The notes under the pieces were generated by a model. The model made no database searches, had not been told where the DNA came from, and worked only from the letters and a program-made list of their open reading frames with translations. A stretch of 64,000 bases of DNA, from contig NZ_FOVC01000002.1 of the NCBI RefSeq assembly GCF_900115045.1, positions 1-64,000 of the forward strand. The letters run 5' to 3'. Source of the DNA: Izhakiella capsodis (GTDB lineage: Bacteria > Pseudomonadota > Gammaproteobacteria > Enterobacterales > Enterobacteriaceae). A program made the translations under genes and the position numbers. Shown piece after piece: positions 18,403-27,755 of the stretch (within the stretch, counting starts at the first letter, position 1; each line of letters starts with the position of its first letter).

Positions 18403-18704
18403 GACAGATAATCGCTCTCTCCATGTAAAACGGGTATAGCCAGTAGCTCCGGCGTGTCATAGGGGTGCTGCTTTTTGATCAACGCAAACAGCGCCTGCAG
18501 GTGATCGCTGTCACTTTTCAGCAGCAGCTGCACTTCGCTCGCTTCTGCAAGCTTACCCTGCCAGATGTATAGCGAGGTTGCACCCGGCAGCACAGTCACG
18601 CAGGCTGCCAGCTTAGCGGACAGCACGCTATCAGCTAACGTGCGAGCGCTGGCGTCATCCGGTGTGGTGCAAAGCACTATCACAGCCTGTGAGCAAGCCA
18701 TCAT
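18378..18704 (-). CDS. cutA: Divalent-cation tolerance protein CutA
   Basis: The 108-residue protein shows the CutA1 pattern: VIVLCTTPDDASARTLADSV, LAACVTVLPGATSLYIWQGK and HPYDTPELLAIPV. The family forms trimers related in fold to PII signalling proteins and was linked genetically to copper tolerance through the cutA-dsbD operon. Here it is likewise the first gene of the cluster. The dcuA gene that precedes it in E. coli is absent. Confidence 0.96.
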   Translation of the reverse strand: MMACSQAVIVLCTTPDDASARTLADSVLSAKLAACVTVLPGATSLYIWQGKLAEASEVQLLLKSDSDHLQALFALIKKQHPYDTPELLAIPVLHGESDYLSWLTASLR

Positions 18705-18970
18705 TTTTCTCCTGGTTGAAACTCGCTGACTATAGCATGCCAGGTGATGAAAACCTCAGCCAGCTGTATCAGAGGTCCGGACAGAGAGCTAAAAGCGGCG
18801 GAGAGCGCGTTAATCATCCCGCCTGAAATGAGAGTTGCGTGGTGAAAGGCAGGGTCATTTAGCCGGTTTGCCCATTACGCTTGCCGCCACTCGCGCAGGA
18901 TACCGGGCGCACGCAGCGTATCAATTATCTCAAGTCAGAAAAATTGGTGTAATTGTGGTTCGATGAGAAA
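18705..18970. other. Intergenic region where dcuA is expected
   Basis: In E. coli the anaerobic C4-dicarboxylate antiporter gene dcuA lies between cutA and aspA. Here only about 270 bases separate the genes and I see no residual coding sequence for it. The cutA promoter should lie at the left end of this stretch. Confidence 0.6.
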
Positions 18971-18992
18971 AGAGCACGTCGCAGCGTGCTCT
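18971..18992 (-). terminator. Terminator of aspA
   Basis: On the minus strand AGAGCACG, six loop bases and CGTGCTCT are followed by TTTTC, about 20 bases after the aspA stop codon. Confidence 0.85.
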
Positions 18993-19014
18993 GAATTTGT
19001 CGCAAGCTTGTTGC

Positions 19015-20451
19015 TTATTGTTCACTTTCGTCGGTGTAACGTTTGGCTTTATAAGCCGGGTGCATCAGATTTTGTACTGAAAAAATATCGTCCAGTTCGG
19101 CTTCGGTCAACAGACCTCGATCCAGCACTACCTCACGCACGCTTTTTCCGGTTTCTGCACAAATTTTGCCAACGATATCGCCGTTGTGGTGGCCGATATA
19201 AGGGTTCAGATAAGTGACGATGCCGATTGAGTTAAAGACATAAAATTCGCACACTGCCTTGTTAGCAGTGATACCGTTAACGCATTTCTCCAGCAGGTTG
19301 TAACAGCCGTTGGTCAGGATCTGGATCGATTCAAACAGTGCCTGGCCAATAACCGGCTCCATTACGTTCAGCTGTAGTTGGCCTGCCTCAGACGCCATCG
19401 TAACCGTAATATCATTACCAATGACTTTAAAGCACACCTGATTGACCACTTCTGGCACCACTGGGTTAACTTTTGCGGGCATAATGGATGAACCGGCCTG
19501 TAGTTCAGGCAGGTTTATTTCATTGAGGCCGGCGCGTGGACCGGATGACAACAGGCGCAGGTCGTTACATATTTTCGACAGTTTTACCGCCAGGCGCTTC
19601 AGTGAGCTGTGCACCATGACATAGGCACCGCAGTCGGAAGTCGCTTCAATCAGATCTTCTGCGGGTATGCAGGGTAAGTTACTGACTTCTGCCAGCTTCT
19701 GCACAGCCAGCTGCTGATAGCCGTCCGGCGTATTCAGACGGGTACCAATTGCTGTCGCGCCCAGATTCACTTCGAGTAGCAGTTCTGCCGTGCGTAAGAT
19801 GTTTTTGATCTCTTCATTCAGCAGCACGTAGAAAGCGTGGAACTCTTGGCCGAGCGTCATGGGTACCGCATCCTGTAGCTGGGTACGGCCCATTTTGAGG
19901 ACAGTGTCAAACTCCACCGCCTTACGCTCAAATCCTTCGCCCAGTTGGCCGATGGCATCGAGCAGCTTCAGGATTGATGAGTAAACCGCTATGCGAAAGC
20001 CGGTTGGATAGGCATCATTAGTGGACTGGCATCTGTTAACGTGGTCGTTGGGGTTCAGATACTGGTAGTCACCTTTTTGATGCCCCATCAGTTCGAGACC
20101 GATATTAGCCAGTACCTCATTGGTATTCATATTAACCGAGGTTCCCGCACCACCCTGATAGACGTCCACAGGGAATTGGTCTATGCACTTTCCGTTATTA
20201 AGAACTTCATCACAGGCCCGTATGATTGCGTTAGCGACGTTACGCGGAATGGTTTGTAGCTCTTTGTTTGCCAGCGCGGCGGCTTTTTTGACCATCACCA
20301 TACCGCGAACAAATTCAGGTATGTCGCTGATCTTATTATTACTGATATGGAAGTTTTCAATCGCACGCAAAGTATGAATGCCATAATAGGCGTCAGAGGG
20401 GACTTCACGCATGCCTAGCAGGTCTTCTTCGATACGAATATTATTAGCCAT
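19015..20451 (-). CDS. aspA: Aspartate ammonia-lyase (aspartase)
   Basis: AspA converts L-aspartate to fumarate and ammonia. ATG 20451 is chosen because AAGAAGG precedes it and the resulting 478 residues match E. coli AspA; the in-frame start 13 codons upstream has no such site. The protein begins MANNIRIEEDLLG and has the fumarase/aspartase signature GSSIMPAKVNPVVPE plus the TNDAYPTG and GRTQLQDAVP motifs. It has its own terminator and is transcribed alone, since dcuA is missing. Without fumarate reductase in the window its anaerobic role may be reduced. Confidence 0.98.
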   Translation of the reverse strand: MANNIRIEEDLLGMREVPSDAYYGIHTLRAIENFHISNNKISDIPEFVRGMVMVKKAAALANKELQTIPRNVANAIIRACDEVLNNGKCIDQFPVDVYQGGAGTSVNMNTNEVLANIGLELMGHQKGDYQYLNPNDHVNRCQSTNDAYPTGFRIAVYSSILKLLDAIGQLGEGFERKAVEFDTVLKMGRTQLQDAVPMTLGQEFHAFYVLLNEEIKNILRTAELLLEVNLGATAIGTRLNTPDGYQQLAVQKLAEVSNLPCIPAEDLIEATSDCGAYVMVHSSLKRLAVKLSKICNDLRLLSSGPRAGLNEINLPELQAGSSIMPAKVNPVVPEVVNQVCFKVIGNDITVTMASEAGQLQLNVMEPVIGQALFESIQILTNGCYNLLEKCVNGITANKAVCEFYVFNSIGIVTYLNPYIGHHNGDIVGKICAETGKSVREVVLDRGLLTEAELDDIFSVQNLMHPAYKAKRYTDESEQ

Positions 20452-20811
20452 GGAAACCTTCTTATTATTTCTTACAGTTATTTCAATCACTCAATCGGTG
20501 ATTGTCTTGTCGTAGAGTACTTGTACCGACATAGTAGTCCTTATCGGCAGGCGCAGATGATCATATTGTTTTGAATTAAAAAAATCGCCAAGGCAATCGC
20601 TTAAAATAGAATTCCCTGTCACTCTAAACTGGAGAAATAAGATCTGAGTCACAAACTTAAGATAGTCGCTGAGTTCGGTCTTTGATGAAATCATCTTGCC
20701 TGCAGCCTGAAATAGTTGAACATTATGACCATCTCTATGGCCATTGTCTGAGCATCATCACGACGTCGCTGGGATGCTTAAGCCTCCTGGCCCTTACAAA
20801 AGGAGCTTACG
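20452..20811. other. Divergent promoter region between aspA and fxsA
   Basis: This stretch of 360 bases must contain the promoters of both genes. A small minus-strand frame (20491-20694) has no family resemblance and no good ribosome binding site; I do not call it a gene. Confidence 0.5.
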
Positions 20812-21273
20812 GTGCGTTGGTTACCGTTTTTAGTGTTATTTATGCTTGCCTGGATCGAAATAAGCTTATTCATTCAGGTAGCGCACGTGCTCGGGGTGTT
20901 ATTAACCTTGATCCTGGTCATTGCTACGTCCAGTATCGGTATTTCACTGGTTCGCAATCAGGGCATGAAAAACTTCATGTTGATGCAGGAAAAGCTGGCG
21001 CTGGGAGAAAGTCCGGCAGCAGAAATGGTTAAAAGCGTTTCGCTGATTATCGCAGGCTTCCTGTTAGTGCTGCCCGGATTCTTCACCGATTTTCTCGGCC
21101 TGCTGCTGCTGCTGCCACCCGTGCAAAAACATCTGACGCTCAGGTTGATGCCGCATTTGCGCGTCTGGCGTGGCGGTGCGGATAATTCAGGTAGTGGCTA
21201 TACCGTTGATGGGGAATATGAACGTAAAGATATCGAGCGTTTGGATCATGACGACCACCAAAATCGGCGTTAA
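20812..21273 (+). CDS. fxsA: FxsA family membrane protein
   Basis: GTG 20812 lies seven bases after AGGAG and gives 153 residues. Two N-terminal membrane segments (FLVLFMLAWIEISLFIQV and VLGVLLTLILVIATSSIGIS) and a third around residues 75-105 (SLIIAGFLLVLPGFFTDFL) define the FxsA family. The tail is charged and cytoplasmic. In E. coli, overproduced FxsA relieves exclusion of phage T7 by the F plasmid; its normal role is unclear. The position between aspA and groSL matches E. coli, without yjeH. Confidence 0.95.
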   Translation: MRWLPFLVLFMLAWIEISLFIQVAHVLGVLLTLILVIATSSIGISLVRNQGMKNFMLMQEKLALGESPAAEMVKSVSLIIAGFLLVLPGFFTDFLGLLLLLPPVQKHLTLRLMPHLRVWRGGADNSGSGYTVDGEYERKDIERLDHDDHQNRR

Positions 21274-21624
21274 TGTTTACGTTTCAAGGTGATGATTTTG
21301 CGCGTCGGTCTGCTTTGATCATCCTGACTAAGAAAAGGTTAACGTTCCACGCTCAATGGTAAATCGGTGAAGTCTTCTCTCTCGCGGGTCTTCATCCGGG
21401 ATTAATGATGGGGATTTGGCTGTTGATGACATATGTTCTTCTCTAGAAATGGCACAGGGTGTGCTTAACATCTTCTTCCAGATTTACTCTGTGCACATTT
21501 TATCCTTGGGCTCACTTGGCCAATTATGTATCCCGTTTTTTATCCCTCAGACAGGCCTTTCGATGGCGATTTGTGCAAAAATTCTGCAATTAATCTTTTT
21601 GGTCAAAAAAATTTACGCGTAGCC

Positions 21625-21653
21625 CTTGAAAGCCAGGCAAGCTGTCCTTATCT
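21625..21653 (+). promoter_or_regulatory. Sigma-32 (heat-shock) promoter of groSL
   Basis: CTTGAAA at 21625-21631 matches the sigma-32 -35 element, and TCCTTATCT at 21645-21653 is close to the CCCCATWT -10 element, with a spacer of about 14 bases. It lies 85 bases upstream of the groES start. The stretch 21274-21620 between fxsA and this promoter shows no gene. Confidence 0.75.
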
Positions 21654-21738
21654 CTCAGGGCACGAAGCCGGACGCCGGACAGGCACGGCATTCAACCCCG
21701 AAACTATAGATTGGACTTCTCAGAAGGAGATTTATCAG

Positions 21739-22035
21739 ATGAACAACATTCGTCCATTGCACGATCGCGTTATCGTCAAACGCCAAGAAGTTGAATCCAA
21801 ATCAGCTGGCGGTATCGTTCTGACGGGTTCTGCAGCAGGTAAATCCACGCGCGGTAAAATTGTGGCAGTGGGTAAAGGCCGCATCCTGGAAAACGGTGAA
21901 GTGAAGCCGCTGGATGTGAAAGTTGGCGACATTGTCATTTTCAACGACGGTTACGGCGTTAAAGTCGAAAAAATCGACAATGAAGAAGTTCTGATTATGT
22001 CCGAGAGCGACATTCTGGCGATTGTTGAAGCGTAA
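21739..22035 (+). CDS. groS: Co-chaperonin GroES
   Basis: ATG 21739 follows AGAAGGAG and yields 98 residues, one more than E. coli through an extra Asn at position 3 (MNNIRPLHDRVIVKR). The mobile loop that binds GroEL (KSAGGIVLTGSAAGKSTRG) is intact. GroES forms the heptameric lid of the GroEL folding chamber. It is the first gene of the groSL operon, 44 bases before groL. Confidence 0.99.
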   Translation: MNNIRPLHDRVIVKRQEVESKSAGGIVLTGSAAGKSTRGKIVAVGKGRILENGEVKPLDVKVGDIVIFNDGYGVKVEKIDNEEVLIMSESDILAIVEA

Positions 22036-22079
22036 TTTCACGTAATTCACTGAACAATAGAATTCAAGGGATCTATAAA

Positions 22080-23726
22080 ATGGCAGCTAAAGACGTAAAA
22101 TTCGGTAACGACGCCCGTGTAAAAATGCTGCGCGGCGTTAACGTACTGGCAGATGCAGTAAAAGTGACCCTGGGCCCGAAAGGTCGTAACGTGGTTCTGG
22201 ATAAATCTTTTGGTGCACCTGCAATTACCAAAGATGGTGTATCTGTAGCGCGTGAAATCGAACTGGAAGACAAGTTTGAAAATATGGGCGCTCAGATGGT
22301 GAAAGAAGTCGCTTCCAAAGCTAACGATGCTGCGGGTGATGGCACCACGACGGCAACCGTGCTGGCGCAGTCCATCGTCAATGAAGGCCTCAAGGCTGTC
22401 GCTGCGGGGATGAACCCGATGGACCTGAAGCGCGGTATCGATAAAGCCGTTGCTGCGGCAGTTGAAGAGCTGAAAACGCTGTCTGTTCCTTGCTCCGACT
22501 CCAAAGCTATCGCTCAGGTAGGTACAATCTCTGCCAACTCAGATGAAAGCGTAGGTACGCTGATCGCTCAAGCGATGGAAAAAGTGGGCAAAGAAGGCGT
22601 TATTACCGTTGAAGAAGGTACCGGCCTGCAGGATGAGCTGGACGTGGTTGAAGGTATGCAGTTCGACCGTGGCTATCTGTCTCCTTACTTCATCAACAAA
22701 CAAGAAACGGGTGCTGTAGAACTGGACAGCCCGTTTATTCTGCTGGCTGATAAAAAAATCTCCAACATCCGCGAGCTGCTGCCGGTTCTGGAAGCCGTTG
22801 CTAAAGCCAGTAAACCGCTGCTGATCATTGCTGAAGACGTTGAAGGTGAAGCCTTGGCTACGCTGGTAGTCAACACCATGCGCGGTATTGTTAAAGTGGC
22901 TGCAGTGAAAGCACCTGGCTTCGGCGATCGTCGTAAAGCAATGCTTCAGGATATTGCTGTACTGACCGGTGGTACCGTTATTTCTGAAGAGATCGGTATG
23001 GAGCTGGAAAAAGCATCTCTGGAAGATCTGGGTCAGGCGAAACGCGTAGTGATCAACAAAGATACCACCACCATCATTGATGGCGTTGGTGAGGAAGCTG
23101 CAATTTCTGGTCGCGTAACTCAGATTCGCCAGCAGGTTGAAGAAGCTACCTCTGATTACGATAAAGAAAAACTGCAGGAGCGCGTAGCTAAACTGGCAGG
23201 CGGCGTTGCCGTTCTGAAAGTCGGTGCGGCCACTGAAGTTGAAATGAAAGAGAAAAAAGCCCGCGTTGAAGATGCTTTGCACGCAACCCGAGCAGCGGTT
23301 GAAGAAGGCGTGGTTGCCGGCGGCGGCGTTGCGCTGGTACGCGTAGCGGCGAAAATAGCCAATCTGACCGGTCAGAACGAAGATCAGAACGTTGGTATTA
23401 AAGTTGCGCTGCGCGCAATGGAAGCACCGCTGCGCCAGATCGTGGCTAACGCGGGCGAAGAACCATCAGTTATCGCGAATAACGTTAAGCATGGCGAAGG
23501 TAACTATGGTTATAACGCGGCGACGGAAGAGTACGGCAACATGATCGATTTCGGTATCCTCGATCCAACTAAAGTAACCCGCTCAGCGTTGCAATTCGCT
23601 GCGTCCGTTGCTGGTCTGATGGTTACTACTGAGTGCATGGTGACCGATCTGCCGAAAGATGACAAAGCTGACTTAGGTGCTGCTGGCGGTATGGGTGGCA
23701 TGGGCGGTATGGGCGGCATGATGTAG
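22080..23726 (+). CDS. groL: 60 kDa chaperonin GroEL
   Basis: The 548-residue protein folds client proteins in the cytoplasm by ATP-driven cycles with GroES. The ATP-binding GDGTTTATVLA, with catalytic Asp87, and the C-terminal GGM repeat tail (GGMGGMGGMGGMM) are present. Length and sequence are those of enterobacterial GroEL with no gaps. Codon use is strongly biased, as expected for a highly expressed gene. Confidence 0.99.
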   Translation: MAAKDVKFGNDARVKMLRGVNVLADAVKVTLGPKGRNVVLDKSFGAPAITKDGVSVAREIELEDKFENMGAQMVKEVASKANDAAGDGTTTATVLAQSIVNEGLKAVAAGMNPMDLKRGIDKAVAAAVEELKTLSVPCSDSKAIAQVGTISANSDESVGTLIAQAMEKVGKEGVITVEEGTGLQDELDVVEGMQFDRGYLSPYFINKQETGAVELDSPFILLADKKISNIRELLPVLEAVAKASKPLLIIAEDVEGEALATLVVNTMRGIVKVAAVKAPGFGDRRKAMLQDIAVLTGGTVISEEIGMELEKASLEDLGQAKRVVINKDTTTIIDGVGEEAAISGRVTQIRQQVEEATSDYDKEKLQERVAKLAGGVAVLKVGAATEVEMKEKKARVEDALHATRAAVEEGVVAGGGVALVRVAAKIANLTGQNEDQNVGIKVALRAMEAPLRQIVANAGEEPSVIANNVKHGEGNYGYNAATEEYGNMIDFGILDPTKVTRSALQFAASVAGLMVTTECMVTDLPKDDKADLGAAGGMGGMGGMGGMM

Positions 23727-23833
23727 TGCGACGTTGTCGCATGAGTAGCTAGTCTGGCGGGCTAAATCCGGCAAGTATTGTTCTGAATGAGCGATACTTG
23801 CCATAATCCGCAGTAATTAGCATCAATGTGATA

Positions 23834-23879
23834 AAAAGGCCGATGTTCCGGACTTTAAAGTCCGGAACATCGGCCTTTT
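23834..23879 (+). terminator. Perfect 46-bp palindrome, terminator of groSL
   Basis: Two 23-base arms, beginning AAAAGGCCGATG and ending CATCGGCCTTTT, pair without mismatch. The arms start with A4 and end with T4, so the structure can stop transcription on either strand. It lies about 110 bases after groL. Confidence 0.9.
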
Positions 23880-24636
23880 GCTTAATGAACGGCTAATTTT
23901 CAGGTTGAGTTTTATAGTCCTTAGCTCATTCAAAATGTGTGAACGTTTTTAATTTTTATAGATGCTTGATAAAAAACGAGTATCTATAATATTAATAACT
24001 TTATAATGTCAGAAAACATACACGCCCCGGCAAACCGCTGCATTAAGTTTGTGACAAATTGAGTTAACTTCATCTTTTATCTAATTTCATGCGTACTGGC
24101 CACTACCGCTATGACGCTGCACTGATGGCTGTCTGATTGTATTGTCCTGGTGTGAAGCCAGATCTGTTATGCAACTGAAAGTAGCTCATGAGCAGCGCGT
24201 CACCAGCCATGGTGGGATGCGAAAGCGCTCTGAAAATGTACTCCTTGGTTTTCGGGTATTCTTTCACCATGAGGTGAACAATGGATTTCGCCAGTAGCTG
24301 GGGGATGAGGCAAGGCTGGGCCATAGGGTAACGTTGAGTGAACGTCCATAAGCACCATTAGTCGCAAGCCGCAAAAGCTACTGATATGCTGTGACCAACA
24401 GGTACAAGGCCGACTATTTCTTAGAGGAAAACGCTAAACCCATAGCCAGTTTTAGCTGATCACAATACCGCGAACAAATTCGATAAAAAATATTTATGTG
24501 TATGGTTGTAATATAACCCTATGCCTCCATGTTATTGAAGTCTCCCAGTCAATAGGAGATAACCTGGTATGCTAATTTGTGATGATTTTTAGGGATCTTT
24601 CGCTAATTACATCAGTAATTACTATGGAGAAATAAC
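23880..24636. other. Intergenic region with one doubtful small gene
   Basis: A minus-strand frame at 24109-24324 encodes 71 residues (MAQPCLIPQLLAKSIVHLMV onward) with reasonable codon use. It has no recognisable family and no strong ribosome binding site; it could be a gene remnant. Nothing else is evident in these 750 bases. Confidence 0.35.
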
Positions 24637-24795
24637 ATGAATGATAAATGGGAAGTTTACAAAGACAACGCGGGTGAATGGCGCTGGCGCCGTACGGCTC
24701 CAAATGGCAACATCGTTGGGGCATCGACCCAGGGTTATGCTAACCGCGTTGATTGCCTGGCAAATGCACAACGTAACGGTTATACCGGTAATTAA
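24637..24795 (+). CDS. Small DUF1508/UPF0339 (YegP-like) protein
   Basis: ATG 24637 follows GGAGA at 24626-24630 and encodes 52 residues: MNDKWEVYKDNAGEWRWRRT, then PNGNIVGASTQGYANRVDCL. The W/F-E-V-Y-K-D-x-A-G-E-W-R-W-R pattern is the single-repeat form of the UPF0339 family, whose fold is known but whose function is not. It stands alone between the groSL terminator and yjeI. Confidence 0.75.
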   Translation: MNDKWEVYKDNAGEWRWRRTAPNGNIVGASTQGYANRVDCLANAQRNGYTGN

Positions 24796-24886
24796 GGTAT
24801 AACCGCCACATTGTGCTGATCTATACCTTGTTCAACAGCAAACAAAATGTTGTCGGCGCAAACGGTAGTGTGGGTTTTTAAAGACT

Positions 24887-24966
24887 TGAGCCCTACGCGG
24901 GGAAACTTGCACGTACGGCTTGAGGGACGGGGCACAGTAATGTGCTCCTGCCTGCCGACATCATCC
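24887..24966 (+). other. Possible group II intron remnant
   Basis: The order GAGCCCTACGCGG, GGAAACTTGCACGTACGGCT, TGAGGGACGGGG, then a GGCACAGTAATGTGC stem resembles the conserved segment near domain IV of bacterial group II introns (GAGCC, GAAA, GCACGTACGGTTC, GAGGGG). No reverse transcriptase or domain V is seen nearby, so at most this is a short relic. Confidence 0.3.
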
Positions 24967-24988
24967 ATAGGGTGCTCGTCAGTGAAAA

Positions 24989-25016
24989 CCTCCTGTCCTC
25001 TGGGCAGGGGGTTTTT
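24989..25016 (+). terminator. Intrinsic terminator
   Basis: A GC-rich stem (CCTCCTGTCC paired with GGGCAGGGGG, two G-U pairs, three-base loop) is followed by five T bases. It could end transcripts from the small DUF1508 gene. Confidence 0.65.
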
Positions 25017-25157
25017 CTTTCGTTGGGGAAAATAGTATAAGTAATGACGCAGTTCAGAGCGGTTATATCGATACAGAACACGCTGAATGTATAAGAAATG
25101 CGAAACGTTTCTGCTAAGCTGCAGCCTGATTCTGATGATAATAAAATGGGGATTAAA

Positions 25158-25508
25158 ATGTGTATTAAGACTTTGACTGGCATTACTTTTGCTACCCTGG
25201 TGTTGGCGGGCTGTAGCAGCAAAGGCAATCTGACGGCTGCAGGAAAGCTCGTCACTTTCGTTGATCAGCAGCCGGATAGCCAGTGTCAGCTACTTGGGTC
25301 CGTAACGGGCACTCAGAGCAATTTATTCAGCGGCGCTGGTGGTAATGAAACCAGTGGCTTGCGCGGTGCGGCTAATGATTTGCGCAATAGGGCAGCGGAA
25401 ATGGGCGGCAACGTTATTTTCGGTGCGACCAGCCCGACGCAGAATATCTGGACCGGCTTTGTTCCACTCGATAGCAAAATGAGCGGACAGGTCTATAAAT
25501 GCCCGTAA
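25158..25508 (+). CDS. yjeI: Lipoprotein YjeI (DUF4156)
   Basis: ATG 25158 is preferred because GGGG lies seven bases upstream; a start four codons earlier is weaker. The 116-residue product has a lipoprotein signal (TFATLVLAGC) with lipidation at the cysteine of LAGC. The body matches E. coli YjeI: AAGKLVTFVDQQPDSQCQLL, GLRGAANDLRNRAAEMGGNV and a QVYKCP end. Function is unknown. Position between groL and epmB is as in E. coli. Confidence 0.93.
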   Translation: MCIKTLTGITFATLVLAGCSSKGNLTAAGKLVTFVDQQPDSQCQLLGSVTGTQSNLFSGAGGNETSGLRGAANDLRNRAAEMGGNVIFGATSPTQNIWTGFVPLDSKMSGQVYKCP

Positions 25509-25515
25509 TCGCTAT

Positions 25516-25537
25516 CCCCTCAGAATAAACTGAGGGG
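25516..25537. terminator. Convergent terminator of yjeI and epmB
   Basis: CCCCTCAG, six loop bases and CTGAGGGG lie in the 42 bases between the two convergent genes. T runs are weak on both sides. Confidence 0.65.
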
Positions 25538-25550
25538 TTGGCATTCCCAC

Positions 25551-26579
25551 TCAATGTTGGCGTAGCTGCAAATCCAACGGCGTTTTGCTTGGCTCGCCAC
25601 CAATCTCCCTGGCCAGTTTCGGCACCAGATAACCTGAAATTAACGTCAGCAGATCGCGCATGATGGCGCGCGCGCGGTCGTCATCTACGTAAAAATGTGC
25701 CGCGCCCTGAACCTTATCAAGCACGTGCAGATAGTAGGGTAAAACGCCCGCGTCAAACAGGCTATTGCTCAGCGTCGCCAGCGTCTGTGCATCATCGTTA
25801 ATATCCTTCAACAGTACGCTCTGATTTAACAGCGTCACCCCAGCCTTGCGCAGTGCATTCAGACCCGCACGCAACTCGCCGTCAATCTCCCGGGCGTGAT
25901 TGATATGCGTGACTAAAATGACCTGCAGTGAGGAGCGATACAGTCGCTCGCACAGTGCCGGCGTGATACGCGCGGGAATAACCACCGGCAGGCGACTGTG
26001 AATACGCAGACGTTTAATGTGGGATATATGCTCCAGTTCACTAATCAGCCAGTCCAGTTCGCTGTCCTTCGCCATTAACGGGTCGCCGCCTGAGAAAATA
26101 ATCTCATCCAGATTGGACTGTGAGCGGATATAATCCAGCGCTGTTCGCCAGTTGTGCTTGTTGCCCTGGTTGTCCTGATAGGGAAAATGGCGACGGAAGC
26201 AGTAACGGCAGTTCACCGCGCAACCGCTTTTCACTAGCAGCAGCGCCCGATTGCGATACTTATGCAGTAAGCCAGGTATCACGTTACTCTGCTCGTCGAG
26301 CGGATCATTACTGTAACCGGGCGTCTGAATGAATTCCTGCTGTGAGGTCAGCACCTGTAGTAGAAGCGGGTCCTGTGCGTCCCCTGGCTGCATTCTGGCT
26401 GCGAATGTCCGGGGAACGCGCAGGGCGAATAGCCTACGCGCATCGCGGCCAGCAGCCAGTTTTGGGTGGTTATCCAGCGCCATAAGCTGAAGTAATTCAT
26501 CAGGATCGGTGATGACGTCTGCAAGTTGAGCTAGCCAGCCTTCTCGCAACGGGGTATTTAGGGTTACAATGTGTGCCAT
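25551..26579 (-). CDS. epmB: EF-P (R)-beta-lysylation enzyme EpmB, lysine 2,3-aminomutase
   Basis: EpmB is a radical-SAM, PLP-dependent enzyme that converts (S)-alpha-lysine to (R)-beta-lysine for attachment to elongation factor P. The 342-residue protein has the iron-sulfur motif CAVNCRYCFRR (CxxxCxxC), the SGGDPLMAKD segment and PLP-region motifs. It is divergent from its target gene efp across 40 bases; its partner ligase gene epmA is about 12 kb downstream in this window. Confidence 0.97.
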   Translation of the reverse strand: MAHIVTLNTPLREGWLAQLADVITDPDELLQLMALDNHPKLAAGRDARRLFALRVPRTFAARMQPGDAQDPLLLQVLTSQQEFIQTPGYSNDPLDEQSNVIPGLLHKYRNRALLLVKSGCAVNCRYCFRRHFPYQDNQGNKHNWRTALDYIRSQSNLDEIIFSGGDPLMAKDSELDWLISELEHISHIKRLRIHSRLPVVIPARITPALCERLYRSSLQVILVTHINHAREIDGELRAGLNALRKAGVTLLNQSVLLKDINDDAQTLATLSNSLFDAGVLPYYLHVLDKVQGAAHFYVDDDRARAIMRDLLTLISGYLVPKLAREIGGEPSKTPLDLQLRQH

Positions 26580-26619
26580 TTTTTGGCTAAGTACCAGTAA
26601 TAAATTAGTGAGGGCCTTT

Positions 26620-27186
26620 ATGGCGACTTATTCTAGCAACGATTTTCGTAGCGGTCTTAAAATCATGTTCGAAGGTGAACCTTATACCATCGAGTCCAGT
26701 GAATTCGTAAAACCGGGTAAGGGACAGGCGTTTGCGCGCGTTAAGATGCGTCGTCTGCTGACCGGCTCACGTGTTGAGAAAACCTTCAAATCCACCGACT
26801 CTGCCGAGGGGGCAGATGTCATGGATCTCACCCTGAACTACTCCTATACCGATGGTGATTTTTACTACTTCATGCATCCGGAAACCTTTGAGCAATATCA
26901 GGTTGAAGCAAAGGCGCTTGAAGATATCACCAAGTGGCTTCAGGACAATGCAGAATGTATCGTTACGCTGTGGAATGGCCGCGCTATTGCCGTCCAGCCA
27001 CCGAATTTTATTGAAGCAGAGATCACCGAAACCGATCCGGGTCTGAAAGGTGATACGGCAGGCACCGGTGGTAAACCAGCAACGCTGAGCACCGGCGCAG
27101 TGGTTAAAGTGCCGTTGTTTGTGCAGATTGGTGAGGTGATCCGTGTGGATACCCGCTCCGGCGAATACGTTTCGCGCGTAAAATAA
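26620..27186 (+). CDS. efp: Elongation factor P
   Basis: EF-P relieves ribosome stalling at consecutive prolines. ATG 26620 gives 188 residues, as in E. coli; the longer upstream frame overlaps epmB and is not conserved. Lys34 in VKPGKGQAF is the residue modified with beta-lysine. Three beta-barrel domains are intact and the end VDTRSGEYVSRVK is typical. epmA and epmB are both present, so the modification pathway is complete. Confidence 0.99.
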   Translation: MATYSSNDFRSGLKIMFEGEPYTIESSEFVKPGKGQAFARVKMRRLLTGSRVEKTFKSTDSAEGADVMDLTLNYSYTDGDFYYFMHPETFEQYQVEAKALEDITKWLQDNAECIVTLWNGRAIAVQPPNFIEAEITETDPGLKGDTAGTGGKPATLSTGAVVKVPLFVQIGEVIRVDTRSGEYVSRVK

Positions 27187-27755
27187 ATATACTGATGGAG
27201 CCGGCACCGGCAGATCCTTTCGCCTCATGCTGAGAGTTTGCATTGATGATGAGACGGTTGAACGTGCTGGCTTTATAATCTGATAATGACCCGTTCACTC
27301 AGCGCCCTTAATACTTTCCACGGTTTCGGCGAAGACGTTCAGCAGCAGGGGGATGCTCTTTCGCACGCAGCGGATACGTAATTTCTTATTAGTATAATGC
27401 GCCTTTTAGTCATGTTTTTAAAACGCCTGGTGTGATTCTGGCTACCCCCAGAAAGTACCAGCTTACTGTACCTCGCCTGAACTAAATGAAGATGCTACTG
27501 TATGGGTATACTTATATCGAACTAAAATCTTTCCAGGAATCCGTGCCAACACAGAAATCATTTTGCACAAATTCAACTATCATCAGGAAGTGGGGACAAA
27601 AATAACCTGAAGCTTATACATAACCTTTGAGTTATTTTATTCTTTAGTTATATTTTTTATGTGGCTTCGGTATCAGGGAAACAATGTAATGAACTATATG
27701 GCTATAGGAAATTGTTAGTCTGCGGAGCTAAACCTGAAAGGAAAGGGGCTATTTT
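27187..27755. other. Left end of the efp-epmA accessory region, no gene seen
   Basis: In E. coli ecnA and ecnB follow efp directly. Here this stretch shows no gene and no clear terminator, and becomes AT-rich after 27400. It is the entry into an 11-kb block of foreign or degraded sequence; the entericidin gene appears only at 38.7 kb. Confidence 0.55.

Noticed and set aside
22539..23282. Long minus-strand frame (247 codons) opposite groL
   Set aside because: It mirrors the biased codon use of groL, has no ribosome binding site and no family resemblance; groL is certain.
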